Source: Candidatus Chryseobacterium colombiense (GTDB lineage Bacteria > Bacteroidota > Bacteroidia > Flavobacteriales > Weeksellaceae). From it: a stretch of DNA of 64,000 nucleotides. This document shows, in pieces, positions 23,247-32,173 of this stretch (position 1 is its first letter; every line of letters begins with the position of its first letter). The notes under the pieces are model-generated. The model ran no database searches. It saw only the letters and a program-made list of their open reading frames with translations, and was not told where the DNA came from. The stretch spans positions 1,240,001-1,304,000 of the forward strand of contig CP119310.1 of assembly GCA_029203185.1 (NCBI GenBank), in the 5' to 3' direction. The position numbers and the translations under genes are program-made.

Positions 23247-26200
23247 ATGCGAAGAAAATCCATTTTCACCGGACTGATTTTTTTATCCGCAATTTCACAT
23301 TCTTATTCCCAGTCAAAACACTGGCAGAATAATGACCGTGAGCTGCATTATAAAGAAGACAAAGGTGATTTTTTATTGGTCAACGGAAAATACCGTTTCA
23401 ATCGAGCATTATACGGTGATCATCGTGCTTCGCGTGTAGAAGCCGGAGATCTGCCGGAATTTGCGCTCTATCTTCCGGGAATGGGCGGAAATCTACAATT
23501 CATCATTCAGAAAGGAAAGTCAATTAAAAAATTAATTAACGCTGACAACATTGAAACCCGTTATCGTCCAGGAACGATGCTGTATGAAATTCAAGATCCT
23601 ATTCTTGGAAGCGGAAGTTTAAAATTAACCGTTTTAGCACAAGCGAAAGAAGAAGGTTTGGTTGTAAAAATGGAAACTGTCAATATAGATGCTTCAACAA
23701 AAATCTATGCAGTTTATGGCGGCGCAAGCGGAACGACTTTCAGCAGGAACGGCGATATCGGCGCGGATCCGGAATCCGGATTTTACTTACTCCCTGAATA
23801 TTGCCTGCAGAATCAGTTTCAAATCAATAAAAACCATTTTCAGCTTACTTATTTAAATAAGAAAAAAGAAAATCAGATTGTTAACGGAAGTTTTTCAGGA
23901 ATTAATTCATTGCAATCAACTGATGCTAAAACGTTAGACCTACTCTTTGAACTCACTCAAAATAAAACGGAAAAATCCCCGATTGTTTACGCTTCTTATT
24001 CTTCACAGAAAAATCCGGTTTACATTCAGGTTGCCAAAGGAAAATTAGCTAAAAACCTTTCGGATGAAGAATTGAAAAATATCTTTAATGAAGCCGAGAA
24101 ATCGCGCCTCATTTTAACCAATCGAATTCAATTAAAGATTCCGGATGCAGATTTAACTCAATTCGGAACCAATTTAGCAGTAGCCGCAGACGGAATCTGG
24201 GAAAGTCCGACCTTTTTACACGGTGCTGTAGCGTGGAGAATGCGACTGAATGCGTGGCGTGGCGCTTACACAGCCGATGCATTGAGTTGGCACGACCGGG
24301 CAAAAGAACACTTTGAAAGTTATGCCAATTCACAGGTTTTGAAACCCGATTCTGCACCTGTGGAAATGGACACGTTATTACATTTGGCTAGAAGTGCGGA
24401 AAAAATGGGAACTTCAGTTTTCTCGAGCGGATACATTTCGAGGAACCCAAACGACAATACAAAACCGCATCATTACAATATGAATCTGGTGTTTTTTGAT
24501 CAGTTATTCTCCCATTTCAATTATACCGGAGATAAAGAGCTTTTGAAGAAAATGTGGCCGACAATGGTTCGTCATATGAATTGGGAAAAACGGAATTTCA
24601 AACGGGGTGATCTGTATGATGCCTATGCCGCGATTTGGGCGAGTGATGCGTTACAGTATTCAGGGGGAAAAGTGACGCATACTTCGGCCTATAACTACAG
24701 AGCCAACCGTGAAATGGCGAAACTCGCAAAGATCATAGGTGAAAACCCTCAACCTTATGAACAGGAAGCCGATGACATTATAAAAGCGATGAAAAATCAG
24801 CTTTGGATTAAGAACAAAGGCTATTTTGCAGAATACAAAGATGCTTTAGGCAATCAAATTATTCACGACAAACCTGGAATCTGGTCAATTTATCATGTTT
24901 CAGATGCTTATATTCTGGATGAATTTGAAAATTATCAGAACTTACAATACATCAGTAATTATACTCCTAAAATCCCGATCACAGTAAAAGGAGCGGTAAA
25001 TAAAGACTATTATACTTTATCAACAACCAATTGGCAGCCTTATGACTGGTCGATTAACAATGTTGCTTTAGCGGAAAATTTACAGACGGCTTTAGCGTAC
25101 TGGCAAGCCGGAAGAAATGAAGATGCCTATCAACTTTGGAAGGGAAATCTAGTTGAAAGTATGTATTACGGAATAAGCCCCGGAAACTTCCAGCAGCTTT
25201 CTCATTATGATGCTTTCCGTGGAGAACTGTACCGCGATTTTGCCGACCCGATTGGTGTGGCTTCAAGAACTTTGACAGAAGGACTTTTCGGAGTATATCC
25301 AAACTTGCTTGAGAATAAAATCAGTATCAACCCCGGATTTCCAAAAGATTGGAATTCTACATCCTTGAAACTTCCGGACTGGGAATATCAGTTTAAAAGA
25401 ACTTCGAATAAAACAGAATATATTTTCACATCAAAATATCAGAATCCGGTGGCATTGGAAATGCAGATCCCTGTGAATTATTCCAATATACAATCGGTAA
25501 AAGTAAATGGCAAAAAGATAGACTGGAAAATTAAATCCAATTCTATTTTACAACCGATTATTCAGTTTGAAACACCTATAGGAAAAGATTTTAAGATTGA
25601 AATCAATTATTTGGGAGAAGAAATAAAAAATGAACAGACGGATTACATCAATTATATTTCTGAAAATTTTCAGTTGAATTTTGATTCAAAAAAGAAAATA
25701 AAGCAAGTCTACGATCCGCAAGGACTAATCAAAAATTCCCCTCCTCCGGAGGGGTGGATTCGACCGAAGGGAGAAAACGGGGTGGTCAGTCCACAATTTG
25801 AACTCCCTAAAGAAGAAAGAAAAGGAACATTTTTCGTTCAGGTCGAACAGAATGGAACAACTTGGTGGCTACCTGTGAATGTGGATATTCGTTTTCCTCT
25901 AGAGACAAAATGGGTGAATAAAAAACTTCAGATTCAATCAAAATTATCGAATCCAATTAATGGAAAACTGAGTATTAATGGTTTAAATAAAACCTTTTTA
26001 GTTCAACAAGGACAAACTGCATGGATTGAAATTCCGGCCGATGCTTTAAGCAAAGGAACCAATTCCATAGAACTCGAATACAACGGAATTAAACAGAATA
26101 TTGAGATCACAGACTGGGAAATTGAAAATCAAGGTCAGTTCAATACGATCTCATTAGCTTCAAAATACAATGAAAAAGTTACTGAGATTTTCAATCAGAA

Positions 26201-26855
26201 ATACCTTTCGCCAAGGCTGAAAGTCCCTACTCTACAACTTCCGTGGCAGGGAATCGGAAACTGGTGTTATCCATTGATTACCGCTCAAATCGATGATTCC
26301 GGATTGATGAATAAAAGAATAAATAACAAAGTTGATTTCTTAGGAATTCCTTTTTTAATTGATAAAACGGATAAAAATATAGTCTTCGTTAGTCAATGGG
26401 ACAATTATCCGAAATCGGTTGAAGTTCCGGTTTCCGGCAGAGCAAAAAAGATCTATTTCCTGATGGCGGGCTCTACCAATCCGATGCAGTCACAAATTAT
26501 TAACGGGAAAATTACCGTTCAATATGTTGATAGTTCAACTTCAGAATTGGAATTGAAAAATCCGGTGAATTGGTGGCCGATTGAACAGGATCTGTTTGAT
26601 GATAATTTTGCGTTTGAAATTCCGGATGATAAAATTCCTTACAGAGTTCAACTGAAAACGGGAGAACTGTACAAAGGCGGAAGTTTGAGCAACTATTCCA
26701 GCATCAAAGGATTTACAGACCGTCAGGTTGATGGTGGCGCTGCCACGATTCTGGATATACCACTTGACCCAAATAAAGAATTAAAATCTGTAAAACTGAC
26801 AGCGGTAAGTAACGACGTAGTGATCGGAATGATGAGTGCCACTGTTTTGAAATAG
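23247..26855 (+). CDS. giant DUF4450-type protein, putative (alpha/alpha)6 glycosidase
   Basis: 1202 residues. A signal peptide (MRRKSIFTGLIFLSAISHSY, then SQSKHWQ) leads into a beta-sandwich region (FLLVNGKYRFNRALYGDHRA, LPEFALYLPGMGGNLQF) characteristic of DUF4450. Residues ~300-690 are helical with many Trp and repeated hairpins (WESPTFLHGAVAWRMRLNAW, PHHYNMNLVFFDQLFSHFNY, TTNWQPYDWSINNVALAENL), as in clan GH-L/six-hairpin enzymes. The C-terminal ~450 residues are beta-rich, possibly substrate-binding. DUF4450 proteins are common in pectin loci; activity is not known to me. A dispersed repeat is inserted in frame at residues ~830-848. It directly follows the GH28 gene. Confidence 0.7.
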   Translation: MRRKSIFTGLIFLSAISHSYSQSKHWQNNDRELHYKEDKGDFLLVNGKYRFNRALYGDHRASRVEAGDLPEFALYLPGMGGNLQFIIQKGKSIKKLINADNIETRYRPGTMLYEIQDPILGSGSLKLTVLAQAKEEGLVVKMETVNIDASTKIYAVYGGASGTTFSRNGDIGADPESGFYLLPEYCLQNQFQINKNHFQLTYLNKKKENQIVNGSFSGINSLQSTDAKTLDLLFELTQNKTEKSPIVYASYSSQKNPVYIQVAKGKLAKNLSDEELKNIFNEAEKSRLILTNRIQLKIPDADLTQFGTNLAVAADGIWESPTFLHGAVAWRMRLNAWRGAYTADALSWHDRAKEHFESYANSQVLKPDSAPVEMDTLLHLARSAEKMGTSVFSSGYISRNPNDNTKPHHYNMNLVFFDQLFSHFNYTGDKELLKKMWPTMVRHMNWEKRNFKRGDLYDAYAAIWASDALQYSGGKVTHTSAYNYRANREMAKLAKIIGENPQPYEQEADDIIKAMKNQLWIKNKGYFAEYKDALGNQIIHDKPGIWSIYHVSDAYILDEFENYQNLQYISNYTPKIPITVKGAVNKDYYTLSTTNWQPYDWSINNVALAENLQTALAYWQAGRNEDAYQLWKGNLVESMYYGISPGNFQQLSHYDAFRGELYRDFADPIGVASRTLTEGLFGVYPNLLENKISINPGFPKDWNSTSLKLPDWEYQFKRTSNKTEYIFTSKYQNPVALEMQIPVNYSNIQSVKVNGKKIDWKIKSNSILQPIIQFETPIGKDFKIEINYLGEEIKNEQTDYINYISENFQLNFDSKKKIKQVYDPQGLIKNSPPPEGWIRPKGENGVVSPQFELPKEERKGTFFVQVEQNGTTWWLPVNVDIRFPLETKWVNKKLQIQSKLSNPINGKLSINGLNKTFLVQQGQTAWIEIPADALSKGTNSIELEYNGIKQNIEITDWEIENQGQFNTISLASKYNEKVTEIFNQKYLSPRLKVPTLQLPWQGIGNWCYPLITAQIDDSGLMNKRINNKVDFLGIPFLIDKTDKNIVFVSQWDNYPKSVEVPVSGRAKKIYFLMAGSTNPMQSQIINGKITVQYVDSSTSELELKNPVNWWPIEQDLFDDNFAFEIPDDKIPYRVQLKTGELYKGGSLSNYSSIKGFTDRQVDGGAATILDIPLDPNKELKSVKLTAVSNDVVIGMMSATVLK
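25735..25790. repeat. intergenic-type repeat inserted in frame in the DUF4450-like gene
   Basis: TTCCCCTCCTCCGGAGGGGTG and, further on, ACGGGGTGGTCAG: the CCCCTCC...GGAGGGG palindrome followed by GGGGTGGT is a pattern I know from flavobacterial intergenic repeats. It encodes NSPPPEGWIRPKGENGVVS without breaking the frame. Confidence 0.6.
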
Positions 26856-26891
26856 TTATAATTATTAATAATAAAATAGAACTGGCGGTTT

Positions 26892-26964
26892 GTCATTCCG
26901 AGGAACGAGGAATCTGTTGATAATTGAAAGATTCTTCTTTTCACTTCGTTTCAGTCAGAATGAC
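26892..26964. repeat. dispersed palindromic repeat
   Basis: GTCATTCCGAGGAACGAGGA at the left and TTTCAGTCAGAATGAC at the right, with AATCT / AGATT towards the middle, form a long imperfect hairpin between two genes. One of six related copies in the window. Confidence 0.8.
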
Positions 26965-26992
26965 AAGAGTCAATTAAAGAAATAATTTAAAA

Positions 26993-29128
26993 ATGAAGAA
27001 AATAACCATATACCTAAGTCTGTTCTGCATCGGATTTTCTCCTCTCAATGCCCAGAAGATCGACCGTAAGAAGGTAGTTCAGCGTCATAATATAATCAAT
27101 ACCAAAGCGGATACTCTCTCCTCTTTAACGGTAGGAAACGGAAAATTCGCCTACACTGTTGACATAACCGGAATGCAGTCGTTCCCGAAATATTATAAAA
27201 ACGGAGTCTCGTTGGGAACGCAGTCAGAATGGGGATGGAACAGTTTTCCCAATACTGAAGATTATAAATTTGAAGAAACGTTAAAGCCTTACGATTTTAA
27301 TAATGACGGGCGAAAAGCATTGTACAGCGTCCAGATCAAAGACCCGGAACGCAACAAAAAGGCTGTTGAATATTTTCGTGTGAATCAGCATCGTCTGCAA
27401 TTGGGAAATGTTGGAATTGAATTGTATAAAAAAGACGGTCAGAAAGCTAAAGTTTCAGATTTACAGAACATCAATCAGAAAATTGATTTGTGGACAGGAA
27501 TTATTACAAGTGAATTTACTTTGGAAGGAACTCCTGTAAAAGTTTGGACGGCTTCTTTTCAAAATTCGGATAAAATCGGGGTTAAAATTGAGTCAGATTT
27601 AATTCCTCAAAAAAGACTTAAAGTTTTCACCCATTATCCCTATCCCAGCGGACAATTCTTAGATGAAGCCGCATTTTATGGAAATGAAGATCAGCATTCA
27701 ACAAAAATTATTTCATCAAATGCAACTCAGGGATTAATTGAGCATACATTACAAACGGCCGATTATTTTACCCAGTTGTATTTTACCGATGGAAAATTAA
27801 GCGAGACAGGAAAGCATCATTTCGTTTATGAACCTTCTGCTAAAAGCAAAATCCTTGAACTGACGGTTGAATTTTCAGCTAAAAATCCAAAATCAGGCAA
27901 AAGCTTATTTACCGATGCAGAAAAGGAAAGCACATCCGGCTGGAAAAACTTCTGGGAAAGCGGTGCAGCCGTTGATTTTGAAGGAAGTACTGATAAAAGA
28001 GCGAATGAATTGGAACGCAGGGTTATTTTGTCCGAATATTTAACGAAAGTTCAGTGTGGAGGAAGCAATCCGCCTCAGGAAACAGGTTTAACCTTCAACA
28101 GCTGGTACGGAAAACCTCATACGGAAATGCATTGGTGGCATGGCGTTCACTATGCTTTGTGGGGAAGACCTGAAATTTTGGAAAAGCAGTTGGATTATTA
28201 CTTTAGATCATTTGAAAAAGCAAAAAAGTTAGCTGAAAGACAAGGATATAAAGGAGTCCGATGGATCAAGATGTCGGATAACGAAGGGAATGAAAGTCCG
28301 TCTTCTGTTGCTGCATTTTTGATTTGGGAACAGCCGCATTTAATCTATATGACCGAACTTTTATATCGAAATAATAAAGATAAAAAAGTCCTAGAAAAAT
28401 ATAAGGATCTGGTTTTTGCAACAGCAGAATTTATGGCTGACTTTGCGACTTATGATAAAGAGAAAAACCGTTACAATCTTGGAAAAGGTGTGATTCCTGC
28501 ACAGGAAGTTTTCCCTGCAAAAGACACCTACAACCCGACTTATGAATTGGCGTATTGGGATTGGGCATTGAAAGTAGCTCAGCAATGGAAAGAAAGACTG
28601 GGCCAACCTAGAGATAAAAAATGGGATGATGTGATTTCAAAATTGGCTCCACTTCCGGCTCAGGATAATGTTTATTTGTCGACTGAATCGGCAAAAGATT
28701 CTTTCACATTTCCTAAGTGGATGACCGATCATCCTTCTGTTTTGGGAGCTTTAGGAATGGTTCCCGAATCTCCGAAACTGGATAAAAAAATCATGAAAAA
28801 TACGCTGGATATCGTCTGGGAAAGATGGAACTGGAAACATACCTGGGGTTGGGATTTTCCAATGACCGCCATGACTGCAGCAAGATTAGGATTACCCAAT
28901 AAAGCTCTGGATGCTTTATTCATGAATATTCAAACGAATACCTACCTGAAAAACGGACATAATTATCAGGACGGAAGACTGAGAATTTATCTTCCTGGAA
29001 ACGATGGTGTTTTAACGACTGTTGCTATGATGCTGGAAGGATGGGACAATTCTGCAGGAGAATTCCCGGGCTTTCCAAAGGACGGTACATGGAAAATAAA
29101 AGCAGAAGGCTTTAAGAAAATGCCTTAA
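26993..29128 (+). CDS. secreted six-hairpin glycosidase-like protein
   Basis: 711 residues with a signal peptide (MKKITIYLSLFCIGFSPLNA). An N-terminal beta-sandwich (~20-300: SSLTVGNGKFAYTVDITGMQ) leads into a Trp-rich (alpha/alpha)6 catalytic-type region (~335-690): YGKPHTEMHWWHGVHYALWG, GYKGVRWIKMSDNEGNESPS, YNPTYELAYWDWALKV, NWKHTWGWDFPMTAMTAARL. This order is that of clan GH-L (GH65/GH95-like) enzymes; candidate acids are in HTEMHWWH and SDNEGNESP, and TYELAYWDW. I cannot assign a family. It is the last gene of the plus-strand arm and has a terminator; a repeat separates it from the upstream gene, so it may have its own promoter. Confidence 0.75.
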   Translation: MKKITIYLSLFCIGFSPLNAQKIDRKKVVQRHNIINTKADTLSSLTVGNGKFAYTVDITGMQSFPKYYKNGVSLGTQSEWGWNSFPNTEDYKFEETLKPYDFNNDGRKALYSVQIKDPERNKKAVEYFRVNQHRLQLGNVGIELYKKDGQKAKVSDLQNINQKIDLWTGIITSEFTLEGTPVKVWTASFQNSDKIGVKIESDLIPQKRLKVFTHYPYPSGQFLDEAAFYGNEDQHSTKIISSNATQGLIEHTLQTADYFTQLYFTDGKLSETGKHHFVYEPSAKSKILELTVEFSAKNPKSGKSLFTDAEKESTSGWKNFWESGAAVDFEGSTDKRANELERRVILSEYLTKVQCGGSNPPQETGLTFNSWYGKPHTEMHWWHGVHYALWGRPEILEKQLDYYFRSFEKAKKLAERQGYKGVRWIKMSDNEGNESPSSVAAFLIWEQPHLIYMTELLYRNNKDKKVLEKYKDLVFATAEFMADFATYDKEKNRYNLGKGVIPAQEVFPAKDTYNPTYELAYWDWALKVAQQWKERLGQPRDKKWDDVISKLAPLPAQDNVYLSTESAKDSFTFPKWMTDHPSVLGALGMVPESPKLDKKIMKNTLDIVWERWNWKHTWGWDFPMTAMTAARLGLPNKALDALFMNIQTNTYLKNGHNYQDGRLRIYLPGNDGVLTTVAMMLEGWDNSAGEFPGFPKDGTWKIKAEGFKKMP

Positions 29129-29155
29129 AAAAATTTCACATTCATGCTTAAACCG

Positions 29156-29186
29156 AGGTCTGTTCTGAAACGAGCAGGCCTTTTTT
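29156..29186 (+). terminator. terminator of the plus-strand pectin arm
   Basis: AGGTCTG / CAGGCCT stem (one G-U pair), 12-nt loop, then TTTTTT. Confidence 0.75.
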
Positions 29187-29386
29187 GTATCTGAGATTAG
29201 TTATTTTATTTTGGAATTTAATCCATGACTGGTTTATTTAAAATATACCACTTTCTCCTATTCAAATTCAATTCTTAAGTTTACTAAATGGATCATTATT
29301 AATTTAGGTAATGATATTGATAACTAACCTTGATTTAATTTAAAATCCTTTTTTCTTTTTTAAGATTAATCATAGTTATCTATCTT

Positions 29387-29587
29387 ATGGAGGATAACAA
29401 AATAACACCCGAAACGATATTAGATAATTATTCTGATTTGAATAAAACTAATATTATTGAAGCAATGAAAGAGTTCGCTGGAATTAAAGTGATTGAAGCA
29501 TTAGAAATAATACTTAAAGACCTTCCTGCTAATCAAACTGAAAAAGCAATGATGAATATTGATTTCGTATTAGAAGAAATTTTATAA
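29387..29587 (+). CDS. small helical hypothetical protein
   Basis: 66 residues, MEDNKITPETILDNYSDLNK ... PANQTEKAMMNIDFVLEEIL, acidic and predicted all-helical, no cysteines, no signal peptide. No family recognised. No good ribosome-binding site is visible. It lies at the start of the islet that carries the IS1595 remnant, and its AT content is above that of the glycosidase genes, so it may have come with that islet. Confidence 0.45.
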   Translation: MEDNKITPETILDNYSDLNKTNIIEAMKEFAGIKVIEALEIILKDLPANQTEKAMMNIDFVLEEIL

Positions 29588-29612
29588 ATACTTTATTTAT
29601 CAGCGTTTCCGA

Positions 29613-29686
29613 AGCTTTTTATATGTAAAATAACCTTTTTAGTTCATCATAGTTAAAAGGGAAGTTATTACATATAAAAAGCTTTT
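29613..29686. repeat. inverted repeat just upstream of the IS1595 transposase
   Basis: AGCTTTTTATATGTAA (left) is matched exactly by TTACATATAAAAAGCT (right), continuing with TAAC/GTTA after a bulge; arms are ~30 nt apart. The right arm ends ~3 nt before the transposase ATG. It may be an IS end, or an mRNA hairpin hiding the translation start. Confidence 0.6.
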
Positions 29687-29689
29687 ATT

Positions 29690-30615
29690 ATGAATAATTC
29701 TCCAAAAGGGATTTTAAGTCTAATCCAAAAGTTTCCTACTGAGGAAAAGTGTATAGAATATTTAGAATCAATACGCTGGAATGGACATATTGATTGTCCT
29801 CATTGTGGTAGTACTGAAAAAATATATAAGTTCAAAGATAATAGAACTTATAAGTGCGCAAATTGCAAACGGAATTTTAGTGTAACCAAGAATACTATTT
29901 TTGAACGCTCTCACATTCCTCTTAAAAAATGGTTTGTTGCCATTTATCTTTTCGCTTCACATAAAAAGGGGATTTCTTCACATCAATTAGCACGTGATTT
30001 AGACATAACTCAGCCAAATGCTTGGTTTTTACTACACCGTATTAGATTCGCAATGAATAATAATCCTGATTTCAAAAGGGTTATGAATGGTATTATTGAA
30101 ATAGATGAAACATATGTAGGGGGTAAGAATAAAAATCGTCATTGGAGCAAACGAATTCCTAATTCTCAAGGTCGTTCATTAGCCGATAAATCAGCAATAT
30201 TTGGCATTTTAAGCCGTGAAAGCGGCGTTATTACCTTTCACGCTAAACAACTACCCAAAAAAGGACTTCAAGCTATTATTAAAGCAAAAGTTGCTGAAAA
30301 TGCCATCGTAAATACAGATGAATATAGAGCCTATTTAGGATTAAACAAATTCTTCACTCATAAGGTTGTTAATCATGGAGCTTATCAATATGCCAATGGT
30401 GACATTCATACAACAGTATAGAAGGTTTTTGGAGTTGGTTAAAAAGAAGTATTATTGGTATCTATCATAGTGTGAGCAAAAAATACTTGATGAGATATTG
30501 CCGTGAAATGTGCTTTAGATATAATTTGCGTAAGAAAGAAAATGAGGGTATTTTTGAAACGAATTTATTTCAATGTTTTAATTGCAGATTAACATATAAA
30601 GATTTAATTTCATAA
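29690..30615 (+). pseudogene. IS1595-family (ISXO2-like) transposase, frameshifted
   Basis: The first 243 codons hold the zinc ribbon (CPHCGSTEKIY ... YKCANCKRNF), the HTH (HKKGISSHQLARDLDITQPN) and two of the DDE acids (IEIDETYVGG and IVNTDEYRAY). The frame then ends at a TAG (30419-30421). Shifting frame at ~30411-30417 restores SIEGFWSWLKRSIIGIYHSV, containing the third catalytic Glu, and continues to a stop at 30613-30615, for the normal ~308 residues. One base appears to be lost in ACAACAG, so the protein made lacks the last catalytic residue. Confidence 0.88.
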
Positions 30616-30851
30616 CTATTTAAACATTAGCTTATAGTAGACAAGAATTAACATAAAACATTTGTATCTCATAATGTTGTCGTTCTAAATTACCACAAAT
30701 ACAATTAGTACAACTTATGACATTGATACGTCCAGAAATGGGCGCAACTTTGTCTTTTGTACTAATGGCTGTGGTAAGCCCTGAACGACAGAAGAATTTA
30801 GGTTGCGTCCTGTTTATTTTAGGTCTGTTATTAACGTTCAAAATTACCACA

Positions 30852-31532
30852 ATGAAAAAATTAATCCGCTACAATAATTTAGTAGCGAAATTCAAAACTC
30901 ATCAATTCAAAGACCTTGAACTGGTCAATCCTCACAATATTGATGGATTTAACTTTGAAGTTATTAATCCATGGGAATTATGGCATAATGATCTCAACGC
31001 TGATATTATGTTCATTGGACAAGATTTTAGTGATACAGTGTCATTGCAATCTAATTTATCAAATAATTGGGAGAAAGAAAAGAAGACCGCCACTAATAAA
31101 AAGATAATTGAATTTTTCAACATTTTAGGTTATCCGTTTCATGAAATAGATTACACACCAAACAGCAATACACATAAATTGTTTTTCACTAATGCAATTT
31201 TAGGCATTAAACAAAGTGATGTAACAAATATGAGTAAACCAGTGAAAGAGGCTTGGTGTCTTGAAACTATTGATTATCTCAAAGAACTTATAGATATAGT
31301 TGATCCTAAATACATAATCGTTATGGGGAAAGTTGCTTATAAAGCCTTATGCTCCATCTATAATATCATTCCTAAAGAAACAATTTCACAAGCAATTGGA
31401 GAACCTATCAAATTACCTAACAATAAGACTCTATTTATCGTACAGCATTGCTCTCCATTAGGTCAACGAACACGACCTTTGAAGGATCAAGTTGATGATT
31501 GGATAAATATTAAGGAGATAATGAAAAATTAA
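30852..31532 (+). CDS. uracil-DNA glycosylase superfamily protein
   Basis: 226 residues from the ATG at 30852; upstream codons in the same frame look non-coding. It carries a UDG-fold motif 1 (ADIMFIGQDFSD, ~50-61), a core strand and helix (DIVDPKYIIVMGKVAYKALC), and a His-containing motif near the end (VQHCSPLGQRTR, ~197-208), as in family 4/5-type enzymes and UDG-like proteins. No Fe-S cysteine cluster is apparent. It is not next to repair genes but in the islet behind a transposase remnant, so it may act in mobile-element or phage-related DNA processing rather than housekeeping repair (inference). Confidence 0.75.
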   Translation: MKKLIRYNNLVAKFKTHQFKDLELVNPHNIDGFNFEVINPWELWHNDLNADIMFIGQDFSDTVSLQSNLSNNWEKEKKTATNKKIIEFFNILGYPFHEIDYTPNSNTHKLFFTNAILGIKQSDVTNMSKPVKEAWCLETIDYLKELIDIVDPKYIIVMGKVAYKALCSIYNIIPKETISQAIGEPIKLPNNKTLFIVQHCSPLGQRTRPLKDQVDDWINIKEIMKN

Positions 31533-31557
31533 GATTTATTTGCTATCTTTATATGAC

Positions 31558-31586
31558 GAAAGGAGGCTTTCTCAGAGCCTCCTTTC
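31558..31586 (+). terminator. hairpin after the UDG-like gene
   Basis: GAAAGGAGGCT / AGCCTCCTTTC, an 11-bp perfect stem with a 7-nt loop, ~25 bp after the stop. No T run follows; the stem contains AGGAGG, so it might instead mask a ribosome-binding site for the next small gene. Confidence 0.5.
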
Positions 31587-31606
31587 TAAATAATAAATAT
31601 TTAAAA

Positions 31607-31777
31607 ATGAATAATATTAATATTTTACTTGAGTTATTACAACTTTATAATAAAGATATTGCTACTCATACGCCTAAAGCAATCACCACCGCTGTTGAGC
31701 CATCAACTGAATTAGATGAATTAGATACTTCTGAGTTTGAGGAAGAGTTAAATCCTGCCTTGTTTCTTGATTTATAA
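31607..31777 (+). CDS. small acidic hypothetical protein
   Basis: 56 residues from the ATG at 31607: MNNINILLELLQLYNKDIAT, then a Thr/Pro stretch and a very acidic tail (ELDELDTSEFEEELNPALF). The frame is open back to 31553, but that start lies before the hairpin. No family recognised; the acidic tail is reminiscent of small protein partners, which is only an impression. Confidence 0.4.
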   Translation: MNNINILLELLQLYNKDIATHTPKAITTAVEPSTELDELDTSEFEEELNPALFLDL

Positions 31778-31786
31778 TAACTGCTT

Positions 31787-31981
31787 TTAATCTTCGGTTT
31801 TTTCCTCTATTGGTACAACAGATAGCTGTACTAAAGAACCTCTTATACCATCGTGAGCTTTGTCATTATCAAAAAGAGTGTAATCCTCATTGAGAACGCC
31901 AATCACGCAATTATGTTTGTGTTGAAACTCATCCAGCATCTCATTGATTTTAAGTTCTAAATCTATTAACTCTGATTCCAT
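31787..31981 (-). CDS. small hypothetical protein
   Basis: 64 residues, MESELIDLELKINEMLDEFQ followed by a beta-hairpin-like HKHNCVIGVLNEDYTLFD and a C-terminal strand (GSLVQLSVVPIEEK). A helix plus three strands is plausible. Convergent with the acidic small gene, 9 bp apart. No family recognised. Confidence 0.4.
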   Translation of the reverse strand: MESELIDLELKINEMLDEFQHKHNCVIGVLNEDYTLFDNDKAHDGIRGSLVQLSVVPIEEKTED

Positions 31982-32173
31982 TTTAATATCATTTTAATTT
32001 TACTTGAATATAATAACTTTGTTTTTAATCAAGGTTAGTTAACAATATCGTTGCCTTAATTTAACATCACTAAAGAATAACTTATAAAAAATTCGTAACT
32101 TGTCTCCCATGATTGTAAGTCAAATTTTGGAGTTATTTCAGAATTTGATGCTAATATCCTTTTATTTAAAGCC

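Noticed and set aside
30632..30850. Minus-strand 72-codon frame with a CTNCICGN zinc-ribbon-like stretch
   Set aside because: Only one short motif, no recognisable family, no promoter, and it ends against the UDG-like gene start. It may be a fragment, but I cannot support it.
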